This document shows, one piece after another, positions 25,969 through 35,021 of a DNA stretch of 64,000 nt. Each line of letters opens with the position of its first letter. The first letter of the stretch is position 1. The DNA is from Vampirovibrio chlorellavorus. GTDB lineage: Bacteria > Cyanobacteriota > Vampirovibrionia > Vampirovibrionales > Vampirovibrionaceae. The DNA lies in the NCBI GenBank assembly GCA_001858525.1, contig LAPX01000005.1, positions 177,387 through 241,386 on the forward strand. Direction: 5' to 3'. The notes below the pieces were generated by a model, which saw nothing but the letters and a program-made list of their open reading frames with translations, did not search any database and had not been told where the DNA came from. The position numbers and the translations under genes are program-made.

Positions 25969-25993
25969 TTGCAATTTAAATTTTGAATTGCAA
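25969..25993. promoter_or_regulatory. 8-bp inverted repeat before the gene at 26033
   Basis: TTGCAATT (25969-25976) and AATTGCAA (25986-25993) are exact inverted copies nine bases apart in very AT-rich sequence. It ends 39 bases before the downstream start codon, an appropriate place for an operator or leader hairpin. Confidence 0.35.
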
Positions 25994-26032
25994 TTGATTT
26001 ATTTACTAAAAATAAAAAAGGTTCTCACTGTT

Positions 26033-26380
26033 ATGTTCGGGAATTTAAACTTTCTACTGCCTTCACGCAATCAACAATCCTACCGCCCAGAGACTGTCGC
26101 TACTTCAGCGCCAGAAAAAAGCTTGGCTCAATGCGTTGTTGACAATCAACAGCAAATTTTAAACGCGCTGCAGGAGTTGAAGCAGGATCAGGTTGAGCTT
26201 GGTAAAAGCACTCAATCAATTTTGACCCATCAGCACCAGGATTATATGTCACATTTTTGGGCTTTAAATAGTTCCCAGTCCCACTTTCAGAATCTCCAGA
26301 GTAGGATATTCAGTGATCAACGGGCTATGATTCAGCAGTTGGAAACTTTAAAAAACCGGGTAACTCAGTTGCAACGTTAA
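26033..26380 (+). CDS. Small coiled-coil-like protein (115 aa)
   Basis: I start this at ATG 26033 (MFGNLNFLLPSRNQQ), since the longer reading adds only an AT-derived Ile/Lys-rich segment. The protein is Gln- and Leu-rich with heptad-like spacing (QCVVDNQQQILNALQELKQD and MIQQLETLKNRVTQLQR), so a coiled coil is likely. No signal peptide or enzyme motif. Function unknown; ribosome site weak, so expression is not certain. Confidence 0.5.
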   Translation: MFGNLNFLLPSRNQQSYRPETVATSAPEKSLAQCVVDNQQQILNALQELKQDQVELGKSTQSILTHQHQDYMSHFWALNSSQSHFQNLQSRIFSDQRAMIQQLETLKNRVTQLQR

Positions 26381-26504
26381 TTGAATGCGTACTTTGGCAA
26401 TCTATTCATACTCGCGCTTGTAAGCCCCTGGAGAATGGCGTTCTTTTTTGCTATGCTGCTGCTCACAGGCGTGGTTTTGTCATATCGATTGGAGGGGCAT
26501 TCGT

Positions 26505-27599
26505 ATGTATCCACTGGTAAAGGGTATTGTGGCGCTGCAGGCCCATGTGGCTTTGCCTGAGGGCACATTTGAAGAGGAGCATGGGCGGGATGGCTTTTAC
26601 GGGCCAGTTTCGCACTTGTATCGTACCCATGCCCCTACCGCCTGGAGCCGTATTGAAGGCCCTTTGAAACCTCGGGCCTTTAACTGCCTGACCACTCAAC
26701 CCTCAGCGCCCACGGCTATTTTGGACCGAGTGCCCTTGTTGTACAACGAGGACGTGGTGGTGCATTTTGCCCGTCCTACTGGCCCCATGCCGTTTTACTT
26801 CCGCAATGCCGACGGGGATGAGATCTATTTCATTCACAAGGGCAGCGGGACCATTGAGACTGACTTTGGCCCGCTTTTGTTTGAAGCAGGCGATTATCTG
26901 GTCATCCCCCGGGGAACCACCTATCGTTTGCTCCCTGAAACCACTGATAATGCCTTTCTGGTCATTGAATCCTTCAGCCGTATTCGCCAGCCAGATCGGG
27001 GCTTAATGGGGCAGCATGCCTTGTACGACCCGGCCATTGTGAAAACGCCTTCGCCCCAGCCCATTCAGGAAGATAGGGAATGGGAGGTGCAAATTAAGCG
27101 TCTCAACGAGATTACTTCCGTGTTTTACCCGTTTAACCCCATGGATGTGATTGGCTGGAAGGGGGATCTGACCGTCTGGCAGCTCAATATCCGGGACTTC
27201 AGGCCGGTCATGTCTCACCGGGCCCACTTGGCCCCCAGCGTGCATACCACCTTTCAGGGCCAAGGGTTTGTGGTGTGCTCCTTTGTACCCCGCCCGCTGG
27301 AGGAAGACCCGGAAGCGGTTCGTGTGCCTTTCTATCACCGCAATATCGATTACGATGAAGTGCTGTTCTATCATGCCGGTAACTTCTTCAGCCGAGACGG
27401 CATTGATGCGGGCATGATCACCTTCCACCCCCAGGGCATTCACCACGGGCCGCATCCCAAGGCCGTGGAAAGTAGCAAGCAAAAGACGGCCACCGATGAA
27501 GTGGCGGTCATGCTGGATACCGAAAAACCGCTACGCATGACCGAGGCCGCCCAGTCTACCGAGTGGAAAGAATATTACTTATCCTGGCAAGCCAAATAA
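26505..27599 (+). CDS. hmgA: Homogentisate 1,2-dioxygenase
   Basis: The enzyme opens the aromatic ring of homogentisate to give maleylacetoacetate. ATG 26505 (MYPLVKGIVALQAH) is used because GGAGG lies nine bases upstream. The 364 residues form a cupin fold: first half with GDEIYFIHKGSGTIETDFGP, second half with the iron-ligand region DYDEVLFYHAGNFF and GMITFHPQGIHHGPHP. It is shorter than the ~430-residue eukaryotic enzyme but fits the compact bacterial branch. It is followed 40 bases later by a flavin reductase. Maleylacetoacetate isomerase is not visible in this window. Confidence 0.9.
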   Translation: MYPLVKGIVALQAHVALPEGTFEEEHGRDGFYGPVSHLYRTHAPTAWSRIEGPLKPRAFNCLTTQPSAPTAILDRVPLLYNEDVVVHFARPTGPMPFYFRNADGDEIYFIHKGSGTIETDFGPLLFEAGDYLVIPRGTTYRLLPETTDNAFLVIESFSRIRQPDRGLMGQHALYDPAIVKTPSPQPIQEDREWEVQIKRLNEITSVFYPFNPMDVIGWKGDLTVWQLNIRDFRPVMSHRAHLAPSVHTTFQGQGFVVCSFVPRPLEEDPEAVRVPFYHRNIDYDEVLFYHAGNFFSRDGIDAGMITFHPQGIHHGPHPKAVESSKQKTATDEVAVMLDTEKPLRMTEAAQSTEWKEYYLSWQAK

Positions 27600-27639
27600 C
27601 CCGCTGCTAGTAACATTTCAATAGAAAGCATCCAACGCC

Positions 27640-28287
27640 ATGAGCGAAGTTAGCACCCCATTTACGACCCCGTTTATTTCGATTGATCCGGCTCAGAACT
27701 CCAGTCAGGACAACTATAAACTGCTTATTGGCAGCGTGTTGCCCCGGCCCATCGCCTTTGTCTCCACCCAGTCCGCTGATGGGGGTTTAAATTTAGCCCC
27801 ATTTAGCTTTTTTACGGCGGTTTGTTCTGATCCGCCCACCATTTTGTTTTGCCCCATGGTGCGTGGTTCTGATGGGGGAAAAAAGGACACCCTGCGTAAC
27901 ATTGAGGCCACTGGTGAGTTTGTGGTCAACATCGTCAGTGAGGACATTGTCAGCCCAATGAATGCCACAGCGGGCGAGTTTCCCTTTGGGATCAGTGAAT
28001 TCGAGCAAGCCGGGTTAACACCGGCACCGTCCGAGGTGGTAAAGCCGCCCCGGGTGCTGGAATCTCCGGTCAGTCTGGAATGTAAATTGCAGCAGGTAAT
28101 CCCGGTGGGCGCGGGCGGGGTGGGCAGTGGGAACTTGGTACTCGGCACCGTGGTGCGTTTCCACGTGCGGGAAGATCTGTATCATGGGGGCCGTATTGAT
28201 ACGGCTTTGCTGAAGCCGGTGGCCCGCCTGGCCGGTTCTGCGTATTGCCCGGTGCGGGATGTGTTTGAAGTGGCTCGTCCCTCGTAG
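27640..28287 (+). CDS. Flavin reductase-like, FMN-binding split-barrel protein
   Basis: Proteins of this family bind FMN and either reduce flavin for a partner monooxygenase or act as NADH-dependent oxidoreductases. The 215-residue sequence has the family start (YKLLIGSVLPRPIAFVSTQS), the FSFFTAVCSDPPTILFCPM segment and the later GNLVLGTVVRFHVREDLYHG. It lies 40 bases after homogentisate dioxygenase in the same direction; such genes often accompany tyrosine catabolism genes, but the actual partner is unknown. Confidence 0.85.
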   Translation: MSEVSTPFTTPFISIDPAQNSSQDNYKLLIGSVLPRPIAFVSTQSADGGLNLAPFSFFTAVCSDPPTILFCPMVRGSDGGKKDTLRNIEATGEFVVNIVSEDIVSPMNATAGEFPFGISEFEQAGLTPAPSEVVKPPRVLESPVSLECKLQQVIPVGAGGVGSGNLVLGTVVRFHVREDLYHGGRIDTALLKPVARLAGSAYCPVRDVFEVARPS

Positions 28288-28321
28288 AGAAAGAATTGGT
28301 TAGAGGCTTCTCAATCGAACT

Positions 28322-29323
28322 CTAGTGCGGGGCGACCTCAGAGGATTTTACGTCCTCAAGGGCTGCCTGAGCCAGTTGTTTGGCCTTTTCTTTCTGGCTG
28401 GCGCCTGTGGTCATCATGACCCCGGCAAAACTCAGCAAGGTGGCAAAAACCATGTGCAGATTCATGGTTTCATGCAACAGGTAAAACCCAGCCACCGCTG
28501 AAATCATGGGCTGTATAAACATGTAAATGGCCACAATGGATGGGGAGACTCGTCGAAGGGCGTAATTATTCAGGGTGTAACTGCCGATACTGGCAAAAAA
28601 GACCACGTAGGCAATTAATAACCAGTCTGTCAGACTCATTTTATTGAAAAATAATAATGCGCCCCAATTCCCGCTGAGTAAATTCTGGCCAATGTATAAC
28701 AGGGAAAACGCCACTGCCGACACAATATAGCAATAAGCCATAAACTGAAACGGTTGGTATTTCTTAAGGATTTGCTGGCTCCCCAGTAAAAACCAGGAGA
28801 AGGCCATGGCGTTCATCAAAATAATGGCGTCGCCCCACAGGTAGCTTCCTGGAAGCTCTGCCTGGGCGCTCCCTGAAAAAAACAAGAGGATGCTAACCCC
28901 ACTGAAGGCGGTAATAATACCAGTCAGTTTATAGATATGAAAGCCTTCCCGGCGGCCCAGAATGCTGAGAATGAGGGTCATAATGGGAATGGTGGCCATA
29001 ATGAGCGAGGTGTGAAAGGCGGTGGTATGGTGAACCCCCCAGGCAATCAGGGTTTGCACCACAAAGACGCCCACCAGCCCCAGTCCGCCGATTTTGAGCC
29101 AATCCTGCTTTTCCGGTGGAGGGTGTTTCAGGATCAATCGGTCAATCATGATCACAAAAAAGGCCGTTAATACTAGCCGGAGTAGAATAAATTCAGGCGG
29201 GCTCAGGGTTTTGTACAACAACTTCATGGCCACATAAAAATAGCCATAAATGCTGCTGACCGTAATTAAGGCCAAGTGTGCCCGTGTTGTTTCCGAGCTC
29301 ATTCCGACGCTTTTAAAACTCAT
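28322..29323 (-). CDS. EamA/DMT-family transporter
   Basis: The protein has ten hydrophobic helices in two five-helix EamA repeats and belongs to the drug/metabolite transporter superfamily, which commonly exports amino acids or metabolites. Family marks are PPEFILLRLVLTAFFVIMID in repeat one and RRVSPSIVAIYMFIQPMISA with VAGFYLLHETM in repeat two. The C-terminus is charged and cytoplasmic. Substrate unknown. It converges with the flavin reductase gene and follows metH by 70 bases on the same strand. Confidence 0.85.
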   Translation of the reverse strand: MSFKSVGMSSETTRAHLALITVSSIYGYFYVAMKLLYKTLSPPEFILLRLVLTAFFVIMIDRLILKHPPPEKQDWLKIGGLGLVGVFVVQTLIAWGVHHTTAFHTSLIMATIPIMTLILSILGRREGFHIYKLTGIITAFSGVSILLFFSGSAQAELPGSYLWGDAIILMNAMAFSWFLLGSQQILKKYQPFQFMAYCYIVSAVAFSLLYIGQNLLSGNWGALLFFNKMSLTDWLLIAYVVFFASIGSYTLNNYALRRVSPSIVAIYMFIQPMISAVAGFYLLHETMNLHMVFATLLSFAGVMMTTGASQKEKAKQLAQAALEDVKSSEVAPH

Positions 29324-29393
29324 CTAGCTCCCAGTAATTTTTATTTTAGCATCGGGAGGCTGAAATGGGGCGTTTATCGGTTAAACAGAGGAT

Positions 29394-32300
29394 TTAACGC
29401 ACGTCGAAATAGCGGGCTTGCGGATGGTGAACAATTAAGGCCGAAGTGGATTGCTCCGGCTCCAGCATGAATTCTTCGCTGAGTTCGATGCCAATCCGTT
29501 CTGGTTCTAGCAGGGAGAAAAAGTGGGTTTGATCTTCCAGGTTGGGACAGGCCGGGTACCCGGGACTGTAACGAGATCCTTGGTAACCTTGGGCGAACAG
29601 GCGTTTGATATCAGCGGCATCTTGTCCGGCAATACCCCACTCTTCCCGAACTCGTTTATGCCAGTACTCGGCCAGTGCTTCGGCCATTTCCACCCCAAAG
29701 CCGTGGAAATACAGGTAATCGCTGTAGTTATTGGCGTTGAACAAGTCCAAAGCGTATTTAGAGGCCTCTTGGCCCATGGTCACAATTTGCAGGGCCACCA
29801 CATCCATTTTCCCGGAGTCGACGGGGGCGAAGAAGTCGGCCAGGCATTGTTTTTTCTGTCCACCGCGGGGGAAGGTGAATCGCTCCCAGACTTCTTTCGT
29901 GCCGTTGGCTTTCCATGGCTCCGGACGGTAGACCAGTAGGGAGTTTCCTTCCGACTGGCAGGGGAAAAAGCCGTAAATGACCTTGGGGAGCAGCAGACGC
30001 TCATCAATGACCCGTCGCTTGAGGGTGTCCAGAATGGGCACGATTTTTTCAGCCACAAAGGCCTCGTGCTCCTTGGCGGAACGGTTGCCCCGCTTAACTT
30101 GCCATTGGCCTGAAAACAGGGCTTGTTGGTTGAGGTACGGATAAATCTGGGTTAAATCCAGCTCGGTCACCACCCGAGTGCCCCAGAACGGTGGTTGCGG
30201 GATGTCCACATCCAGCCGAATCTCCGGGCAGCGTCTCAGGTAATCGGGATCATCCGCAGAGAGGCCACTGCCGCCCATGGTGATTTCGCCCACCGCCTGA
30301 TACACAGGTTCGCCGCCGGGGGCTACCAGCACTTTCGAAAGTTCGGCAGGTGGAGAGAGCTCCCCAGCCCCTTGGGCTGTCTCTTTTCCCATAATCAGTT
30401 CCATGGCGTACAAGCCGGAAAAAGCATCTTTGGCGTAATAGACCCGGCCTTCATACACGTTCTGGCAATCTTCTTCCACAAAGCGCTTGGTCAGGGCGGC
30501 TCCTCCCAGTACCACGGGCACGTTCAGTCCTCGCTCTTTCATGGCGATGAGATTGTCTTTCATAATGGCCGTGGATTTCACCAACAAGCCGCTCATGCCA
30601 ATGGCGTCGGCGTTATGCTCGTCCAGCGCCGTGAGCATGGTTTCCAGCGGTTGCTTAATGCCCAGGTTAATCACTTTATAGCCGTTGTTGGTCAGGATAA
30701 TGTCCACCAGATTCTTACCGATGTCGTGTACATCGCCCTTGACGGTGGCCAGCACCATAATGCCTTTGGAGTGTCCGCCATCCACTTTGTCCATGTGGGG
30801 TTCCAGCAAGGCCACGCAGGCCTTCATCACTTCTGCCGATTGCAGGACAAAGGGCAGTTGCATTTCCCCCTTGCCAAAGAGTTCACCCACGGTTTTCATG
30901 CCATCCAGCAAAATATCGTTGATAATGGCCAGGGCCGGGTATTGGGTGAGGGCTTCATTGATGTCGGGCTCTAGGCCAGTTTTTTCCCCGTTGATGATGC
31001 GGTACTTGAGGCGTTCCTCAATTTGCTCGGGCAGTTCTTTTTTCTTTTTCTCAACGGTGGTGCCGCCATGCTCCTCAAAATAGGCCATTAGCTCAATTAA
31101 GGGATCATAGGTCACAGTGCCATCTTCGGCGAATTGTCGTTCATCAAAAATGAGCTGTCTGCACAGGTCACGCTCTTTTTCACTGATGCGGTGCAGGGGC
31201 AAGAGATGAGCGCTGTTGATGATGGCCATATTCAGCCCGGCTTCCATGGCGTAATGCAGGAACACGCTGTTCAGGACATGTCGCACCGCAGGCTTGAGCC
31301 CAAAGCTGATGTTACTAATCCCTAGCACAAAACCCACTTCCGGGTAGGCTTGCCGAATCAGGCGAATGGCCTCAATGGTTTCCGTTCCGGCTTTGCGAAA
31401 CTCCTCATCCCCGCTGCCCAGGGTAAAGGTGAGGGTGTCAAAGACAATATCGCCCGGCTGAATGCCGTATTTTTCTGTGGAGAGCTGATAAATGCGCTGG
31501 GCAATTTCAAACTTGCGCTGAGCCGTCTTGGCCATACCCTCTTCGTCAATGGTTAAGGCCACCACGGCGGCCCCAAACTCTTTGCACATGGGCAGGATGA
31601 CTTCCAAGCGTTCCTCGCCGTCCTCCAGGTTGATGGAGTTGACGATGGTTTTTCCGGCCACCAGCTTTAAAGCGGCTTCAATGACCGGGGCTTCCGTGGA
31701 GTCAATCATCAGGGGCAAGTCAAGTTGGGCGTTGAAGCGGGTGATGGTTTCCACCATATCCTTCACTTCATCCCGGCCCACATAAGCGGTGCAAACATCC
31801 AGCAAATGAGCGCCCTGTTCCAGCTGGTGCCGCCCGATGTCTACCAGCGCGTCATAATTGTCTTCCGCCAGCAGATCCCGGAATTTTTTGCTGCCGTTGG
31901 AATTGGTTCGTTCACCCACCAAAACCGGCGGTGGGTCCTGAAACATAGGGACGCTGGTGTACAAACTGCTTAGGCTGTTTTCATAGCGGGTTTCCCGGGG
32001 TCCTGGGGCCAAATTCCCAATCAGGTTATCGACGGCTTTAATGTGCTTGGGCGTGGTGCCGCAGCAGCCGCCCACAATGTGCACGCCCAAATCTTTGACA
32101 AAGTGCTGCAAGTGAGAGGCCAAGTCCTCAGGGGAGAGGTGATAGTGGGCCTTGCCGCCCACATTCTCCGGAATACCGGCGTTGGGCAGACAGGAAATGT
32201 AAAACGGGCTATTTTGCGATAAATAGCGCACATGGGCAGCCATCTCCTGCGGGCCGGTGGCACAGTTCATCCCCAAAACGTCAATATCGAAGGGTTGCAG

Positions 32301-32957
32301 GGCGGTCACCACCGAGGCGATGTCCATGCCCACCAGCATGGTGCCGGTGGTTTCAATGGTCACTTGCACCATGGTGGGAATATAACGGTTCAAACTGCGA
32401 CGCACTTTGCTCACAGCAGCCAGAGCGGCTTTGGTTTGCAGTAAATCCTGACAGGTTTCAATCAGCAGCATGTCGGCCCCGCCATCGACCAGTCCGCGTA
32501 CCTGATCCACGTAGGCGGCTTTCAGATCATCGTAGGCGATGTGGCCCAGGGTGGGCAATTTGGTGGTGGGACCAATGGAACCGGCCACAAAACGGGGTTT
32601 ACTGCCTTTGGCGCTGAAGTCCAGCGCAACTTCCTTGGCGATTTTGGCCGCACGATAACTTAAATCGTAAGCTTGATCGGCAATATCGTATTCGGCCAGT
32701 ACAATGGAGGCGGAACCAAAGCTGTTGGTTTCCACCACATCGGCACCCGCTTCAAAGTAGGCCGCATGGATTTCCTGAATGACCTGAGGCCGGGTGCGCA
32801 CCAGAATCTCGTTACACCCTTCCAGCCCCTCAAAGTCATCTTCGGTCAGCGGATAGGTCTGTAACATGCTCCCCATGCCACCATCAAACAGCAGTACCTT
32901 TTCCTGACACTGCTTAAAAAAGGAATGGTTGGACGCATGACGGTGCAAAGTGGGCAT
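29394..32957 (-). CDS. metH: Cobalamin-dependent methionine synthase
   Basis: MetH transfers the methyl group of 5-methyltetrahydrofolate to homocysteine through methylcobalamin. I use ATG 32957 (MPTLHRHASN), which places the family start LLFDGGMGSMLQ about 24 residues in; the longer TTG reading adds 21 residues. All modules are seen in order in ~1187 residues: homocysteine domain with zinc ligands (LGMNCATG and VGGCCGTTP), pterin domain (VGERTNSNGSKKF), helical cap, B12 domain with DVHDIGKNLV, and the C-terminal SAM reactivation domain (GSRYSPGYPACPNLED). The last domain means reductive reactivation is possible. No cobalamin riboswitch is visible in the ~150 bases upstream. Confidence 0.96.
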   Translation of the reverse strand: MPTLHRHASNHSFFKQCQEKVLLFDGGMGSMLQTYPLTEDDFEGLEGCNEILVRTRPQVIQEIHAAYFEAGADVVETNSFGSASIVLAEYDIADQAYDLSYRAAKIAKEVALDFSAKGSKPRFVAGSIGPTTKLPTLGHIAYDDLKAAYVDQVRGLVDGGADMLLIETCQDLLQTKAALAAVSKVRRSLNRYIPTMVQVTIETTGTMLVGMDIASVVTALQPFDIDVLGMNCATGPQEMAAHVRYLSQNSPFYISCLPNAGIPENVGGKAHYHLSPEDLASHLQHFVKDLGVHIVGGCCGTTPKHIKAVDNLIGNLAPGPRETRYENSLSSLYTSVPMFQDPPPVLVGERTNSNGSKKFRDLLAEDNYDALVDIGRHQLEQGAHLLDVCTAYVGRDEVKDMVETITRFNAQLDLPLMIDSTEAPVIEAALKLVAGKTIVNSINLEDGEERLEVILPMCKEFGAAVVALTIDEEGMAKTAQRKFEIAQRIYQLSTEKYGIQPGDIVFDTLTFTLGSGDEEFRKAGTETIEAIRLIRQAYPEVGFVLGISNISFGLKPAVRHVLNSVFLHYAMEAGLNMAIINSAHLLPLHRISEKERDLCRQLIFDERQFAEDGTVTYDPLIELMAYFEEHGGTTVEKKKKELPEQIEERLKYRIINGEKTGLEPDINEALTQYPALAIINDILLDGMKTVGELFGKGEMQLPFVLQSAEVMKACVALLEPHMDKVDGGHSKGIMVLATVKGDVHDIGKNLVDIILTNNGYKVINLGIKQPLETMLTALDEHNADAIGMSGLLVKSTAIMKDNLIAMKERGLNVPVVLGGAALTKRFVEEDCQNVYEGRVYYAKDAFSGLYAMELIMGKETAQGAGELSPPAELSKVLVAPGGEPVYQAVGEITMGGSGLSADDPDYLRRCPEIRLDVDIPQPPFWGTRVVTELDLTQIYPYLNQQALFSGQWQVKRGNRSAKEHEAFVAEKIVPILDTLKRRVIDERLLLPKVIYGFFPCQSEGNSLLVYRPEPWKANGTKEVWERFTFPRGGQKKQCLADFFAPVDSGKMDVVALQIVTMGQEASKYALDLFNANNYSDYLYFHGFGVEMAEALAEYWHKRVREEWGIAGQDAADIKRLFAQGYQGSRYSPGYPACPNLEDQTHFFSLLEPERIGIELSEEFMLEPEQSTSALIVHHPQARYFDVR

Positions 32958-33107
32958 TTTTGATGAATAATAAACAACAACACTACTTACTCGACCATCA
33001 TACGCCTCATCCTGTTTCAATTCAAACTTTTTACGCAGAGCCCTGATACTCCAGTACCTCTAGCATTTGGTATCTTCATCCCACGATCTCTGAAAAGGAG
33101 CCGGTTC

Positions 33108-33470
33108 ATGAATCGCAATGTCACGTTGTTTCTGATGTTTGGCCCGTTTGTACTATTTTTTGTGTCTCTGGCCGTTCTGGTGAACGATGCCCGGCATCCT
33201 AGCACCTTGCGGGATGAGTGCGTGATCACAGGAACCGGGAGTGATGCTCAGCCCTTCAAACACAAAGCCCAATTTATTTATCGGCAAAGTGAAAATATGA
33301 AGCACGATGTCAGCCTGCGCTGCCAAAAGTTAGGCCCGCTGATGCTGAATGACATCCAGTTGTTTATTACACCCATCAAGATTGGACAAGGGGCCTGGGT
33401 GTCTTTAAAAAAGTATCAAATCCTGCCGCAGCGCTGGATGGTGAGCGTGTACACCGGCAAAGAAGAATAA
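33108..33470 (+). CDS. Small membrane-anchored unknown protein (120 aa)
   Basis: An N-terminal hydrophobic helix (VTLFLMFGPFVLFFVSLAVL) acts as a signal anchor. The rest is a beta-rich extracytoplasmic domain with two Cys (DECVITGTG and LRCQKLGP), suitable for a disulfide. AAGGAG stands eight bases before ATG. Divergent from metH. Not recognised. Confidence 0.6.
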   Translation: MNRNVTLFLMFGPFVLFFVSLAVLVNDARHPSTLRDECVITGTGSDAQPFKHKAQFIYRQSENMKHDVSLRCQKLGPLMLNDIQLFITPIKIGQGAWVSLKKYQILPQRWMVSVYTGKEE

Positions 33471-33524
33471 ATCTTCAAGCGGCGATCAGGAGTTTCCCTA
33501 ATAAGGTGTGGTGAGAACGCCGTC

Positions 33525-33737
33525 TCAGGAGCGTTTCATATACAGGTAGTCTTTGACAAATTCCTGTTTTAACTGCGGTAACTTGTCCCAGAAGATGGTG
33601 AGCATTTCCTCTTCGGGCATTTCCCGAACAATATCCAGCACCAGCGTTTTGACATCCAGCGTGCGCAATAACTCTTCACCGGCCAGTAGTGTGTTTAATT
33701 CCTCTTGGGTCATAGGGGGATCGCTTTCTCTATCCAT
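33525..33737 (-). CDS. Small acidic protein with FliM/FliN-like N-terminal motif (70 aa)
   Basis: The 70 residues are strongly acidic and helical. The segment MTQEELNTLLAGEELLRTL resembles the N-terminal EIDALL-type peptide of FliM/FliY (SQEEIDALL), which binds phosphorylated CheY; no other flagellar domain follows. Two starts are possible (ATG 33737 or 33713) and neither has a strong ribosome site. The rest (EMPEEEMLTIFWDKLPQL) looks like a single small helical bundle. It lies upstream of the TIGR02757 gene in the same direction but is separated by ~190 bases. Confidence 0.45.
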   Translation of the reverse strand: MDRESDPPMTQEELNTLLAGEELLRTLDVKTLVLDIVREMPEEEMLTIFWDKLPQLKQEFVKDYLYMKRS

Positions 33738-33930
33738 TAAGGGGTTTGGGGATGGAAGCCTACCCTGCTCACTGGGTACATGGGCTTCATTTCAATTTAA
33801 AAACCTGATCACAATATTGATTATAAAACGCGATGATCCAATCGCTTTCAGAGACAAACCACCATCAGTCCCACTGTCTTGGCGGGGTACAAGTTTATTA
33901 TAGTACGGTTGGCTGGGTGAAAACATGTGT

Positions 33931-34938
33931 TTATGATTTTGCCTGCAAGGCCAGCGTCAGCAGCTCCTCGGGGGCACGTTTGTCCAGACTGAAGCCAAAC
34001 AAGGCGTAGTCGTACTTTACCGGATCTTGCGGGCACAACTGCCGAAACACATCCGTAATCTCATCAGCGGTGCGCCAGGAGCCATCTTGTCGGGGGCTTA
34101 GGCCCAACTTGCGGTTCATCTTCATCACATGGGTGTCCAGTGGAATGAGCAAATCGGCTGGTTCTAAGGCCTTTTTCCACAATCCGAAATCCACTTTTCC
34201 GCCTGGTTCTTCATCTTGGCGAACCATCCACCGCAGAAACATGTTGAAGCGCTTGCAGGCGCCGCCTTTGCCGGGGTGGGCAAACAGGAATTTCAGCCCA
34301 TAGCTGTTGGGTTCCTGATGGTTCAGCAGGGCATCGGTCACGCCGGTTATGCCCGCTTTCAGCCGGGTGACCGAAGGGTCGGCTTTAAGTCCGTTTTCTT
34401 TGAGCCCAAGTTCAACGGATTCTTCAAACAGGGCTTCCAGTGACCCGTAGGTGGCATAAACCCATTGCAGCCGCTCCCACAGAAAAGCCACATCCGGCCC
34501 TTTGTTGAAGCGGTAGATAAAGTGCTGGAACAGTTTGGCGTCTCGCTGGCGGTTGAAACTCTCCAGAAATCCTATGGGATCGTTTTCGGTGATTTGAAAC
34601 AGCCCGTTGATGGTCTCGATAATGAAATCCCGCCGCCCATAGCTAAACAGGGCGGTGATAAAGGCCACCAGCTCGCATGCCTTGGGGTTGTCCACGTAGC
34701 GATAGGGAATTTGAATGGGATCGCTTTCAATGTAGCTGGGCACTTTGTACTGGGTGACCAAGGCATCCAGAGCCGGGGCCAATGCCTGCCAGTCGGCCAC
34801 GCTTTTAGGCGCCCCCAATACAGGGGACTTGGCCATGACGGGTTGAGTTGCATGTGCTTTGCGCTTGGGTTTAGGGGTCTTGGCGCCAGCTTTTTGAACT
34901 GCTTTGGAAGGGGCTTTGGGCGGCTGTTTGTTTGTCAT
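33931..34938 (-). CDS. TIGR02757/DUF2400 family protein
   Basis: Members are uncharacterised cytoplasmic proteins whose C-terminal half resembles a helix-hairpin-helix DNA-glycosylase fold. The segment KGGACKRFNMFLRWMVR and the LLIPLDTHVMKMNRKLGL motif are diagnostic for the family. ATG 34938 (MTNKQPPKAP) is preferred over a TTG 21 bases upstream. The first ~45 residues are a Lys/Pro/Ala-rich basic extension, possibly for nucleic-acid contact. A biochemical activity is not established. Confidence 0.8.
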   Translation of the reverse strand: MTNKQPPKAPSKAVQKAGAKTPKPKRKAHATQPVMAKSPVLGAPKSVADWQALAPALDALVTQYKVPSYIESDPIQIPYRYVDNPKACELVAFITALFSYGRRDFIIETINGLFQITENDPIGFLESFNRQRDAKLFQHFIYRFNKGPDVAFLWERLQWVYATYGSLEALFEESVELGLKENGLKADPSVTRLKAGITGVTDALLNHQEPNSYGLKFLFAHPGKGGACKRFNMFLRWMVRQDEEPGGKVDFGLWKKALEPADLLIPLDTHVMKMNRKLGLSPRQDGSWRTADEITDVFRQLCPQDPVKYDYALFGFSLDKRAPEELLTLALQAKS

Positions 34939-35021
34939 GGCGTTCTGGTATCCACCCAAAGGTGATCAATCGCTGTCCTTAAAAAAGCTGTAACGGAAGC
35001 AGTCTGAGGGCTAATCTGTGA

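Noticed and set aside
32958..33107. Cobalamin or SAM riboswitch upstream of metH
   Set aside because: Only ~150 bases are available before the divergent gene, and no riboswitch core or terminator was recognised.
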